From assembly GCF_023078275.1 (NCBI RefSeq), contig NC_062996.1, forward strand, positions 5,890,001 to 5,954,000: 64,000 bases of DNA, read 5' to 3'. Numbering within the stretch: the first letter of the stretch is position 1; each line of letters starts with the position of its first letter. Under the pieces are notes generated by a model that did not search any database, was not told the DNA's origin, and worked only from the letters and a program-made list of their open reading frames with translations. Origin of the DNA: Leguminivora glycinivorella. Its lineage: Eukaryota > Arthropoda > Insecta > Lepidoptera > Tortricidae. Shown here in pieces: positions 46,628 through 54,519 of this stretch. Both the position numbers and the translations under genes were made by a program.

Positions 46628-46975
46628 TTTTTATACTACGTCGGTGGCAAACAATCATACGGCCCGCCTGATGTAAAGCGGTCACCGTAACCTATGGACG
46701 CCTGCAACTCAAACAGTGTCACATGCGCGTTGCCACCCCATTAGAAACTTATACATTCCCTTTTGCTGCGTTAACTACACAGCACAGTGTACAAGTTCCA
46801 AGGAGGGTTCGGGTTGCCGACGACTCAAAGGACAATAGACGGAACAAGTTAAATCCGGAAGTCCTCCCGTCATCAGCACACCGCACCCTCGTTGAGCTCT
46901 GGCAGCCTTACTCGCCGACAGGAACACAACACTATGAGTAGGGTCTAGTGCTATTTGGCTGCGGTCTTCTGTAAG
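46628..46975 (-). repeat. R4 retroposon, reverse
   Basis: 'TATACTACGTCGGTGGCAAA' to 'CACAACACTATGAGTAGGGT'. Together with the copy at 45,938 it makes an inverted pair around the LINE scrap and R3. Confidence 0.8.
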
Positions 46976-46983
46976 GCTTGGCT

Positions 46984-47065
46984 TGTGTTAATAAATTCGA
47001 AAATTGCGGAATACTCTATACAATTTTCTACCCCCCCATTTAGAGAAGTGGGGGGGGGGGGGGGG
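46984..47065 (-). repeat. R2 fragment with G run
   Basis: 'TTGCGGAATACTCTATACAA' then a ~18-base G run (47,050-47,067), the middle of the long R2 form. Confidence 0.55.
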
Positions 47066-47344
47066 GCGAGCGCAACAATAATTAATCATTCATAACTCTT
47101 AATGACAGTACTAGTCAACTAATACATCAAAAAGAACCCAATTAAAGCGCTCTCTAGGCACATTTCAACTTTGAACTAGGGCAAACTATTACAAGTTCCG
47201 AAGTGGCCCATATAATCCACCCCCAGTGGCGGAAACTGTGCCCTCCTTACACTTCGACTGCATGACAATAAGAGTGGATCGAACAGGCTACATATACACT
47301 GTTACTTGTAGGCATTGAAAGTCAAATAATCACAAAATTAAACT

Positions 47345-47880
47345 TTTTAAAAAACCCCCGACCGCGACATAGTAGACCGATTTTCATGAACCATGGCTAA
47401 GAACACTCCCGACTAACTCAGCTTTCAGACAAAAAAACTAAATCTAAATCGGTTCATCCGTTCGCGAGCTACGATGACACAGACAGACACGTCAAACTTA
47501 TAACCAAAGATCGGACGGATTTGCGACATTCTTAGTGACTTACCTACGTCATTTTAATGACTTTTACACTGAGAAAAAATACAACCAGTTTTCATGTTCG
47601 TTCAACAAGCTTTTTGGTTAAAATAGCGCCTACGTGCTCTTTGGTTCAAACAACAATTAAGCTACTTGTCATTTGAATCGGCAATATATTTGAATCAACA
47701 AGTCGATTTTATAAAAACAACCTGACACATATTGTTTTAAACATACGTTTGGCTGATCCAAACGGATAAACCGCAACAAGTCGAACTTGTTAAATTCACA
47801 ATGCAAATTTCTCTCAGTGTAGTATGAGGTGACGCACAAAAATCCGATCTCTGTTTATAACACCCCGTCGTATGTATGCT
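47345..47880 (+). repeat. R13 repeat with two nested insertions
   Basis: 'CCCCCGACCGCGACATAGTA' to 'ACGTCAAACTTATAAC' continues only at 47,861 ('CACCCCGTCG'). The insert 47,506-47,857 has inverted 'AGATCGGA' / 'TCCGATCT' ends and TTATAAC at both edges, and contains a mariner-like MITE. Confidence 0.6.
47567..47819. mobile_element. Tc1/mariner-like MITE, copy 2
   Basis: Reverse orientation of 21,637-21,885. Ends 'CACTGAGAAAAAAT' / 'ATTTCTCTCAGTG' and TA on both sides. Confidence 0.8.
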
Positions 47881-48321
47881 TATGTTTAAAACCCGCAACG
47901 GGCTCTGATGTGGTAGGTATTATAATAGATGGTTAACCGACTTCCAAAGCTCAAAAGAAGAAGGTTATCAATTCTTCTGTAGGTATGCTTTCCATTTAGT
48001 TTTTTTTTTTGTTTTTTAATATCGAAAATATTAAGAGCGAGATAATATTATAAGTTTCCAAGTGAAAAGAAAAAAAAGAAGCCAGAGACTCTGACCTTCT
48101 TACACTTCGTCTATTTCACTGACAATGGTTCAAATAACTCTCTGTTTAAAGTAAGAATAAAATGTTTACTGGAGCATATTTAAATTGTCTGTTTAGCCTA
48201 GTTTGTAGTGAATGCGATATTTTAATTCGAAAGTAGATTTTTCTGTAAAGAGAAACCAACAAGCCGTAAAGATTTTAAAGTAACGAGACTGGCTCTGGAT
48301 CGCATAATTATTCCTATGTTT
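47881..48321. other. No gene seen
   Basis: No supported feature. Confidence 0.4.
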
Positions 48322-48581
48322 AATAGGCTAGTTTCCTATACTTAAAATAAAATATTTTATGCAGTGCACGAAATAAAGCACCACATAATTACTTAGAAGA
48401 AAAATATGGTCAGTAGTTATGTTTAACATAATTTCTATTTAATAAGTCAAAGAGAAAGATATAAAGTAAATGAATTGACCGTGACGTCATTCCTCAGTAT
48501 TTTATAGTAATTCCATATTAGCAAATCGTTTTGACAGTTCTTAAAAAGAAGCTGATTTGACTAGTAGGAAACTAGCCTATT
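48322..48581. mobile_element. MITE, 260 bp, 17-bp inverted ends
   Basis: 'AATAGGCTAGTTTCCTA' at the left is the exact inverse of the right end. The right half has 'GACCGTGACGTCATTC', 'CATATTAGCAAATCG' and 'CTTAAAAAGAAGCTGATTTG', which recur inverted at 49,084-49,203. Confidence 0.8.
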
Positions 48582-48710
48582 GTTTGAGCATGAATGAGAT
48601 ATTTCTACCCAGGCGGTTATCTCTAGTCTCTACCTACACAACCGATACTTATTAAAACTGAGGGAGCTCGATAAATGACCTTTTTCTAAAAATAGTAGGT
48701 ATAGGTATAG

Positions 48711-48965
48711 GACGACCGGTCTGGCGCAGTCAGTAGTGACCCTGCCTGCTGCGCCGCGGTCCCGGGTTCGAATCCCGGTAAGGGCATTTATTTGTGTGAT
48801 GAGCACAGATATTTGTTCCTGAGTCATGGATGTTTTCTATGTATATAAGTATTTATATATTATATATATCGTTGTCTGAGTACCCACAACACAAGCCTTC
48901 TTGAGCTTACCGTGGGCCTCAGTCAATCTGTGTAAGAATGTCCTATAATATTTATTTTATTTATT
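48711..48965 (+). repeat. R3 tRNA-derived SINE
   Basis: A box 'TGGCGCAGTCAGTAGTGACC', B box 'GGGTTCGAATCCCGG', the usual R3 body and an ATTT microsatellite tail (48,950-48,975). Confidence 0.85.
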
Positions 48966-49083
48966 TATTTATTTTTATAGATAAGTACCCACTTTATTAA
49001 AAAAAAGTTCTTCCACTTTTAGGTACTAATCACTGCGTGTGGCCTCTTACATGACTTCGGACATTTTGGAATATCTATGTCTG

Positions 49084-49203
49084 AATAGGCTACTTGCCTC
49101 CTAATCAAATCAGCTTCTTTTTAAGAACTGTCAAAACGAATTTGGAACGACTTGCTAATATGGAACTTATATGAAATCGAATTGAGTGACGTCACGGTCA
49201 ACT
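49084..49203. repeat. Inverted copy of the 48,322 MITE arm, next to the viral element
   Basis: 'AATAGGCTACTTGCCTCCTA', 'CAAATCAGCTTCTTTTTAAG', 'GCTAATATGGAAC' and 'GTGACGTCACGGTCAACTC' match the inverse of 48,470-48,581 at roughly 80%. It could be half of another MITE or the left terminus of the adintovirus-like element. Confidence 0.7.
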
Positions 49204-49206
49204 CAA

Positions 49207-49304
49207 GTAGCTATATATTGGGAGTTCTGGCCCACTCCTAATGCTCCAGCTTCGCTTCGCTCGCTGTCGCAGTCGTGGTCCAGACACTCCCAATATATAG
49301 CTAC
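49207..49304. promoter_or_regulatory. 18-bp perfect inverted repeat holding TATATA
   Basis: 'GTAGCTATATATTGGGAG' (49,207-49,224) and its exact inverse (49,287-49,304) surround a spacer with 'GCTTCGCTTCGCTCGC'. A third related motif, 'CTCTCAGTATATAACC', follows at 49,321. It lies immediately before the leftmost viral gene, so promoter or terminal-structure roles are both possible. Confidence 0.45.
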
Positions 49305-49327
49305 GTGCGTGGTTCAGAAACTCTCAG

Positions 49328-49334
49328 TATATAA
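49328..49334 (+). promoter_or_regulatory. Candidate TATA box for the + strand gene block
   Basis: 'TATATAA' about 100 bases before the ATPase ATG at 49,437, with no earlier ATG in frame. It would serve the first gene of the rightward block. Confidence 0.4.
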
Positions 49335-49436
49335 CCATCATTTGCAACGTTGGGATAAAATATATACTCTAAAGCTTATTAAAATATACTACTGGCATAT
49401 TGTCTTTCAAGTTAGTTGCACGTGTCTATTGATAAT

Positions 49437-50123
49437 ATGAAGTTTGTAAAACAGTCTCAGAAATTGCAGTTGGATGCTGTTTGTTCTTTGTCCAAGAAAC
49501 GCTATTTTCGACATGGCTCACTTTTACCTAACACCATACGCTGTATAATATGCGGCCCATCCAACTGTGGAAAAACAAATTTAATTGTTGGTTTGCTGCT
49601 ACATGAACAAGGTCTACGCTTTGAAAATGTTTATGTATACTCTAAAACCTTATTTCAACCAATGTACCAATTTCTTGAGCAAGTTTTAAAACTAGTTCCA
49701 TCAGTTTCATTTAAAAAATATAGTGTAAATGATGAAATCTTAAGTCCTCATATAGCAAACATGAATTCCATTATAATATTTGATGATGTTGCGTGTGAAA
49801 ATCAAAATAATATACGAGATTACTTCGCAATGGGAAGACATAAAAATATAGATAGCTTTTATCTGAATCAAACGTATAGTAAAATACCTAAACAATTAAT
49901 AAGAGATAATGCTAACTTAATCATTCTTTTTAAACAGGATGATATTAATTTAAAGCATGTTTATGATGAACATGTAGGAAGTGATATGTCATGGTCTCAA
50001 TTTCGTGAAATGTGTGCACAAGTATGGAAGATACCGTTTGATTACTTAGTCATAAATAAAGATTGTAATAGAAATTCAGGATGTTATAGAAAAGGATTTG
50101 ATACATTTATAATTCTAGATTAA
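49437..50123 (+). CDS. Genome-packaging ATPase (FtsK/HerA, A32-like)
   Basis: 228 residues. It is predicted to pump the element's DNA into preformed capsids. The Walker A motif 'GPSNCGKT' is at residues 40-47 and Walker B 'IIIFDD' at 112-117. A later 'NQTYSKIPKQLIRDN' segment is typical of the poxvirus A32/adintovirus branch. The length is normal for the family. The start is ATG 49,437; seven codons of open frame upstream begin only with TTG and are discounted. It is first in the rightward block, 46 bases ahead of the next start. No stop or frameshift, and motifs are complete, so the enzyme looks potentially functional. Confidence 0.92.
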   Translation: MKFVKQSQKLQLDAVCSLSKKRYFRHGSLLPNTIRCIICGPSNCGKTNLIVGLLLHEQGLRFENVYVYSKTLFQPMYQFLEQVLKLVPSVSFKKYSVNDEILSPHIANMNSIIIFDDVACENQNNIRDYFAMGRHKNIDSFYLNQTYSKIPKQLIRDNANLIILFKQDDINLKHVYDEHVGSDMSWSQFREMCAQVWKIPFDYLVINKDCNRNSGCYRKGFDTFIILD

Positions 50124-50127
50124 CTTG

Positions 50128-50140
50128 ATATATAAAGGAT
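50128..50140 (+). promoter_or_regulatory. Possible TATA box
   Basis: 'GATATATAAAGG' lies in the 46-base gap between the ATPase stop and the next ATG (50,170). Spacing to that ATG is ~40 bases. Weak. Confidence 0.25.
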
Positions 50141-50169
50141 AGTATTACATTAAAAACTTATTGTTGAAA

Positions 50170-51227
50170 ATGAAACCATCCAGTTCAGACATGGAACATA
50201 AAATTAACGAAGAAAAAATATTTAAACATAAAGTACTCAAATCTGCTGAAGCAGTAAGAAAAAAGTTAAACGCATTCGTGATGTTAAAACAAACGATAAT
50301 ATGATGTTGGAAGCAATGTTAAAACCAATCACAGACCCACTTGGTGAAATGGTAAAAAAACATAGTAGTAATGATAACAATCTTAATATTAGTGCCTCAG
50401 ATTTCGATAACGATAGGTTTAAATGGAATAAGTCGGTAAAAACTTTGAAATATAGTCCTTCAGAAGATGGGATGAAAGAAAGTTTGGATAATAAAACAAT
50501 GCTGAGAAAGTCATTTGAATCTGAACCAAATTATAGTGAAAATGAATTAAATGATAGTGAATATAGTGATTCTTCATCTCAAAGAAGTGGGAACCAAAGT
50601 GATTCTGATACAACAAATAATGTATCATTTAGAACGTCAGACTCGTTTTATTCTCCTCGCGATGATCCTGCTTGGCAAAAACAATATTTTATCATGAATA
50701 TTCCATTCGGTGTACGAAATGAGCGCGGAAAGCTAATGCTTGGATCTTACCCAATTTCTGTTAATGATGACAAACTCGTAATAGGTGGAGAAAGCTATTT
50801 TTTAACACGAGGCTTAAATGATTTGTTGTTTAAGAAAGTACCTGACTTAAAACTAGTAACTGAAGATGATAAACGATTGTATAAAACATTGTTATTGAAA
50901 ACGAATGCACATAGACGTGACTTTGATCCAAATAAACCCATAAAAAGCAACAAGGGTATGAAATATTTAAACGTTATAAAACCCCTTTTCAAATTATCCA
51001 AACAACGCACAGTAAGTGAAGAATTATGTGTATCCGGTGAAGGTTTACCATCAATGAAAAAAGTAAAAAGAGATATTTCATATGTATATTGGGATGATCC
51101 AAACGAATTAGTAGACAGATTAAAACTGCTTATGGCATCGCGAGACGCTGGTAATACTGAGTTAGATAACGAAATCATATCCATAATTGAAGAATTACGT
51201 GAAGCAGGCTTGATAAATAATATATAA
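50170..51227 (+). CDS. Conserved element protein of unknown function, with a -1 frame break near 50,265
   Basis: Two overlapping frames. The first (50,170-50,304, 44 codons) starts well and ends 'SAEAVRKKLNA' before running into TGA. The second (50,301-51,227, 308 codons) starts 'MMLEAMLKPITDPL', runs through an acidic Ser/Asn-rich stretch (about residues 60-110) and a conserved-looking C-terminal half with 'YFLTRGLNDLLF', and ends 'VYWDDPNELVDRLKLLMAS' and 'EIISIIEELREAGLI'. I recognise that C-terminal signature from insect Maverick-type elements, but no function is known to me. The second frame stays open back to the A-run at 50,259-50,264, so one gene with a single-base loss is more likely than two genes. 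The 'A AAA AAG' heptamer at the junction would also suit -1 ribosomal frameshifting. It lies between ATPase and fibre-like genes and could be a virion or assembly protein (inference). Confidence 0.7.
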
Positions 51228-51278
51228 GTGAATACTCTTACCTTTCTAATCAGTCGAAGTTTGACTTTCAAGTAAAAA

Positions 51279-51662
51279 ATGAATATAGACAAATTCGGAC
51301 ACCATGTTCATAAACGTTTGCGTACTGATGAAATCTCTGAGCTCAAGTACAAAGCTTTGCTTCGAACAGAAGCAGGAAATTTTGATCTAAAAACTGTTAG
51401 ATTAAAAGGAGTTGTTAAACCATTATCTTCCGATGATGCAGTTAACAAACAGTACGTTGATGAATACATTCAAAACATGTACGAAAAGAAGTATATAGAC
51501 TCTTTGTTTAACACAATAAATAATCAAATTCACCAACTCGTAACTCAGTTAAAACTGAACTTTTACACGAAGAAGGAGGTAGATGATATTTTAAAAAAAA
51601 TAAATAATGGCAAAACAACAAATAGTGAACGAGATCCACCGGTCAGCGCGAAGAAATTTTAA
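51279..51662 (+). CDS. Fibre-like protein with phage-tail-fibre-type motif
   Basis: 127 residues, ATG at 51,279. Residues ~38-62 read 'DLKTVRLKGVVKPLSSDDAV' followed by 'NKQYVDEYI', strikingly like the 'K-x-x-N-V-x-x-P-x-x-x-x-D-A-V-N-K-x-Y-V-D' units that cap trimeric bacteriophage tail fibres. A predicted helical, heptad-like stretch follows (~62-115). It suggests a short trimeric spike or attachment protein (inference from motif only). Its last 56 bases overlap the integrase start in another frame. The N-terminus has no signal peptide, and the protein is much shorter than adenovirus fibres. Alternative: an internal scaffold. Confidence 0.6.
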   Translation: MNIDKFGHHVHKRLRTDEISELKYKALLRTEAGNFDLKTVRLKGVVKPLSSDDAVNKQYVDEYIQNMYEKKYIDSLFNTINNQIHQLVTQLKLNFYTKKEVDDILKKINNGKTTNSERDPPVSAKKF

Positions 51663-52485
51663 GCGACGATCGGTTGTACTAAAAGAAATTGATGATTTAT
51701 GGCAAGCTGATTTGATAGATTTACAAAAGCTTCATACTGTTAACAGAGGATATAAATATATTTTAGTCGTTATTGACACATTTTCAAAGTATGCATGGTG
51801 TACACCTATTAAGTCTAAAACTAAAACAGTAGTCAAAAATGCATTCGAACTAATAATCAAAACATCTAAACGGAGACCTAATAACTTACAAACTGATCTA
51901 GGAAAAGAATTCTACAATCATGAATTTGATTTCTATTTAAAATCATTAAACGTAAATCATTACTCAACTTATTCAATTAAAAAGGCATCTATCGTTGAAA
52001 GGCTGATAAAGACCATTAAGTTTAAACTCTACAAACATTTCAGTTTAGTTGGTAACTATAAATGGGTTGGTAAGCCATTAGACGATGTAGTAAAATCGTA
52101 TAATCAGACCGTACATCGCACAACAAAAATGAAACCTATTGATGTAAATGTTGATAATGAAATGCAAGTATTAAAAAATATTAAAAGATCACAAGCCACT
52201 TTGTCTTATAAATTGAACAAATTTAATAAAGGAGATTGTGTACGCATTAGTAAGTATAAAAATGCCTTTCACAAAGGTTACACACCTAATTGGTCAACAG
52301 AACTTTTCACTATTACTCATGTGAATCGCACTCAACCTGTTACGTATCACGTTCAAGACCAGCATAAAAACACTATACACGGTACATTTTACGAAGAAGA
52401 ACTTCTGAAAACCAACCATCCAAACGTTTACCTTGTAGAAAAGGTTATTAAAAAAAGGGTAGAAAGTTGTATGTTAAATGGTTAG
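51607..52485 (+). CDS. Retroviral-type (rve) integrase, chromodomain-like tail split off by a -1 break
   Basis: 292 residues in the open frame. It catalyses insertion of the element's DNA ends into host DNA. Core catalytic residues: D35 ('WQADL'), D97 ('QTDLGKEF') and E131 ('IVERLIKT'), with 33 residues between the last two. A C-terminal SH3-like part follows ('KGDCVRISKYK'). No N-terminal HHCC zinc domain is present; the short 'EIHRSARRNFKRR' start is what I know from insect relatives. After a 7-A run (52,450-52,456) this frame gives an unrelated tail and stops at 52,485. The -1 frame instead carries 'LYVKWLG' and 'NSWI', the core of a chromodomain, and ends at 52,535. So the catalytic core is intact but the targeting tail is out of frame. 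It overlaps the upstream gene by 56 bases. Confidence 0.9.
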   Translation: MAKQQIVNEIHRSARRNFKRRSVVLKEIDDLWQADLIDLQKLHTVNRGYKYILVVIDTFSKYAWCTPIKSKTKTVVKNAFELIIKTSKRRPNNLQTDLGKEFYNHEFDFYLKSLNVNHYSTYSIKKASIVERLIKTIKFKLYKHFSLVGNYKWVGKPLDDVVKSYNQTVHRTTKMKPIDVNVDNEMQVLKNIKRSQATLSYKLNKFNKGDCVRISKYKNAFHKGYTPNWSTELFTITHVNRTQPVTYHVQDQHKNTIHGTFYEEELLKTNHPNVYLVEKVIKKRVESCMLNG

Positions 52486-52535
52486 GCCTTGATGATAGCG
52501 AAAACAGTTGGATTGATAAAAGTGCCATTGTTTAA
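52457..52535 (+). pseudogene. Out-of-frame chromodomain remnant of the integrase
   Basis: About 26 codons in the -1 frame relative to the integrase, with 'KLYVKWLG' and 'NSWIDKS' and a stop at 52,533-52,535. Chromodomain-type tails steer several retroelement and Maverick integrases to chromatin. It has no start of its own, so it belongs to the integrase. Confidence 0.75.
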
Positions 52536-52540
52536 TGTTA

Positions 52541-52548
52541 TTTATATA
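52541..52548 (+). promoter_or_regulatory. Possible TATA box before the PLA2 gene
   Basis: 'TTATATAA' lies about 40 bases upstream of the ATG at 52,586, in one of the few non-coding gaps of the block. Confidence 0.3.
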
Positions 52549-52585
52549 ATATCCTTTTAATGATAGTGTTATTATCTTACGGGAT

Positions 52586-53311
52586 ATGAAAGGGAGAGGA
52601 CTCTTAAACAGCGCTATTAATAATTTGCCCTTCGAATTACACTTACCTGGTTATAACTATTGTGGTCCGGGAACGAAATTGCGCAAAAGGTTACAAAGAG
52701 GTGATAAAGGAATTAATGCGCTAGATAATGCGTGTATGAAACACGACATAGCATATGATAATTATTCTGATTTAGCTGGTAGACATCGTGCTGATTTAGA
52801 ACTATACGAAATGGCGAAACAAAGAAGAAAGTCGAAAGATGCAGGGAGAGGAGAAAAAATTGCTTCATGGTTAGTTAGCAAAGTGATGAAATCGAAAATA
52901 AAGGCCGGTGCGGGTATAAAACCTTTTAAACGTTTTGTGTCCAAGATACGCACTGAATTAAAAAAGAAACCAAAAACAAAACGTAATATAATTGATCGAG
53001 CTCTTATTGCTGCGACAAAAATTTTCAATACCAATTCCAAGGTACGGGTACCTCGTATTATACCAATTCCAAAAACTGGAGGCTTCTTACCGCTGATACC
53101 TATTTTTGCCGGTCTGTCTGCGCTGGGATCATTAGCAGGAGGAGCTGCCGGAATTGCTAAAGCTGTAGGTGATTACAAAGCCGCCAGAAAAAATTTAGCG
53201 GAATCAGAGCGACATAACAAGATGATGGAATCTATTGCATTAGGAAAAGGCTTACACATTAAACCATATAAAAATGGCAAAGGATTATGTTTGAAAATTT
53301 CAAAAAACTAA
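52586..53311 (+). CDS. Minor capsid protein with phospholipase A2 domain and membrane-active segment
   Basis: 241 residues. Residues 20-57 carry a parvovirus-VP1-type PLA2 signature: calcium-loop-like 'YNYCGPGT' (23-30) and catalytic 'DNACMKHDIAY' with His53-Asp54. The middle is very basic (about 75-160). Residues ~164-190 form a Gly/Ala/Leu-rich hydrophobic stretch ('FLPLIPIFAGLSALGSLAGG'), then an amphipathic helix-like end. In parvoviruses the domain breaches the endosomal membrane, and in adenoviruses pVI does so by an amphipathic helix; by analogy this is an entry protein carried inside the virion (inference). The gene's last 25 bases overlap the protease start. Catalytic residues are intact. 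Confidence 0.82.
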   Translation: MKGRGLLNSAINNLPFELHLPGYNYCGPGTKLRKRLQRGDKGINALDNACMKHDIAYDNYSDLAGRHRADLELYEMAKQRRKSKDAGRGEKIASWLVSKVMKSKIKAGAGIKPFKRFVSKIRTELKKKPKTKRNIIDRALIAATKIFNTNSKVRVPRIIPIPKTGGFLPLIPIFAGLSALGSLAGGAAGIAKAVGDYKAARKNLAESERHNKMMESIALGKGLHIKPYKNGKGLCLKISKN

Positions 53312-53694
53312 ATGAGAGGTTACCCAGGCGCGCTCTTTCAAATATTGATATTTTAAAACACTCATCTGATATTCCATATTTTCGAGGAGTTTATATGAGA
53401 GACAGTTTACCAAAGAGTCCTAAAAAAGTAGAATGTGGAATTGTTAATTTGGACAGTTCTAAAAACAATGGTACACACTGGGTAGCCTATGTAAAAGATA
53501 ATAATTATTGTGAATATTTTAATAGTTATGGAGACCTTCCACCTCCGCTAGAATTAAAGAGGTATTTAAAAAAATATGATATTTACTATAATTATGACAC
53601 GTACCAAAAGTTTAACACTGTCAATTGTGGTCATTTATGTCTAAAATACTTAAAACAATATTGGTATAACCGTTTAAATATCATCGCACAATAA
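53287..53694 (+). CDS. Adenain-like cysteine protease (maturation protease)
   Basis: 135 residues. It cleaves capsid precursors during virion maturation. The catalytic set in adenain order is visible: His64 in 'GTHWVAY', Asn79 in 'YFNSYG' (adenain has an acidic residue here; Asn occurs in relatives), Gln107 for the oxyanion hole and Cys114 in 'VNCGHLC'. It is shorter than adenovirus protease (~200 residues) but usual for Maverick-type proteases. The start ATG 53,287 lies inside the PLA2 gene's end; the two share a 25-base overlap. 19 bases separate it from the penton gene. No defects seen. Confidence 0.9.
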   Translation: MFENFKKLNERLPRRALSNIDILKHSSDIPYFRGVYMRDSLPKSPKKVECGIVNLDSSKNNGTHWVAYVKDNNYCEYFNSYGDLPPPLELKRYLKKYDIYYNYDTYQKFNTVNCGHLCLKYLKQYWYNRLNIIAQ

Positions 53695-53713
53695 ACAGTT
53701 TATCATTCTCACA

Positions 53714-54385
53714 ATGTCTTTCACTTTGTCTATAACTGGAACATCTTCCACTCTGTTAACAAACTATTCACCAGCTCTTCAACTGGATGGTGAATATGAG
53801 TGTGGGCTATTGTATATGTCAACTTTTAATTCTATACCCAACATAGACAACAGAAATAATAAGTTATATTATGGTAAAAACAAAGTAATTAAAATTCCTG
53901 AAGGATCATATGAACTTCAAGATATTGACGATTACCTTAAAGAACATATTGAAGGATGCTCTTTTGCATTAACATGCAATAATAATACCTTAAAAACATC
54001 TACTTTATGCTCTGAAAATATTCATTTCAACAAAGAAGGCTCTATCGGTAATTTACTTGGCTTCGGTTCAGAATCCATTCAAGCTAATATATTAACCGAA
54101 TCCCCTTATCCTGTTTCCATTCTGTCGACAACTATAGTACGCATTGAATGTGACATAGTGAGCGGTTCATTTGTTAACGGAAAACCTAGTCATATAATTC
54201 ACGAGTTTGTACCAAATGTGGCACCTGGTTATCGGATTATAGAAACACCAAAAAACGTTATTTATTTCCCTGTAACCCAAAACAGCTTAAATACAATTAC
54301 GATAAGAATTTTAGACGTTAAAAATAATCTAGTTAATTTACGAGGTGAAGAAATTCAGATATACTTACATCTTAGGAAAAAATGA
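53714..54385 (+). CDS. Penton-like minor capsid protein (single jelly roll)
   Basis: 223 residues, starting 'MSFTLSITGTSSTLLTNYSP' and containing 'CGLLYMSTFNSIPNI'. This opening and the position just before the major capsid gene are characteristic of the penton protein of Maverick/adinto elements, which fills the five-fold vertices. Predicted to be mostly beta strand, as expected for a jelly roll. The stop overlaps the next gene's ATG as ATGA. Family assignment is by recognition of the N-terminus and gene order. Confidence 0.8.
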   Translation: MSFTLSITGTSSTLLTNYSPALQLDGEYECGLLYMSTFNSIPNIDNRNNKLYYGKNKVIKIPEGSYELQDIDDYLKEHIEGCSFALTCNNNTLKTSTLCSENIHFNKEGSIGNLLGFGSESIQANILTESPYPVSILSTTIVRIECDIVSGSFVNGKPSHIIHEFVPNVAPGYRIIETPKNVIYFPVTQNSLNTITIRILDVKNNLVNLRGEEIQIYLHLRKK

Positions 54386-54519
54386 TAGACTTCAATAAAA
54401 CTTCAATCTCTCTTAAAAAAACTATCAGTACTCATCCTGCAATCATAAAAAGAAGACCTAAAGTGAAACTTACGAAACAAAATAAGCAATTCCTCCAAAG
54501 CTTACGGCTATTAAAATGA
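54382..54519 (+). CDS. Small basic protein, 45 aa, between penton and capsid genes
   Basis: A short gene fitted exactly between its neighbours: its ATG overlaps the penton stop (ATGA at 54,382-54,385) and its TGA overlaps the capsid ATG (54,516-54,519). Twelve Lys/Arg against one acidic residue, with 'IIKRRPKVKL' in the middle and a C-terminal 'NKQFLQSLRLLK'. The size, charge and location recall adenovirus pX, a core peptide that binds DNA, and similar small basic ORFs in Maverick-type elements. DNA condensation or capsid cementing is an inference. The exact four-base overlaps on both sides argue that it is a real gene. Confidence 0.7.
   Translation: MIDFNKTSISLKKTISTHPAIIKRRPKVKLTKQNKQFLQSLRLLK

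Noticed and set aside
49416..49436. ATPase start seven codons earlier
   Set aside because: That codon is TTG; the first ATG in frame (49,437) leaves a normal-length protein.
50301..50303. ATG at 50,301 as the natural start of the 308-codon protein
   Set aside because: The frame is open further upstream to the A-run, and the 44-codon frame before it looks like the missing N-terminus.
52450..52456. Programmed -1 frameshift in the integrase
   Set aside because: In the reading frame the run gives T AAA AAA and A AAA AGG, neither of which allows re-pairing of both tRNAs. An indel is simpler.
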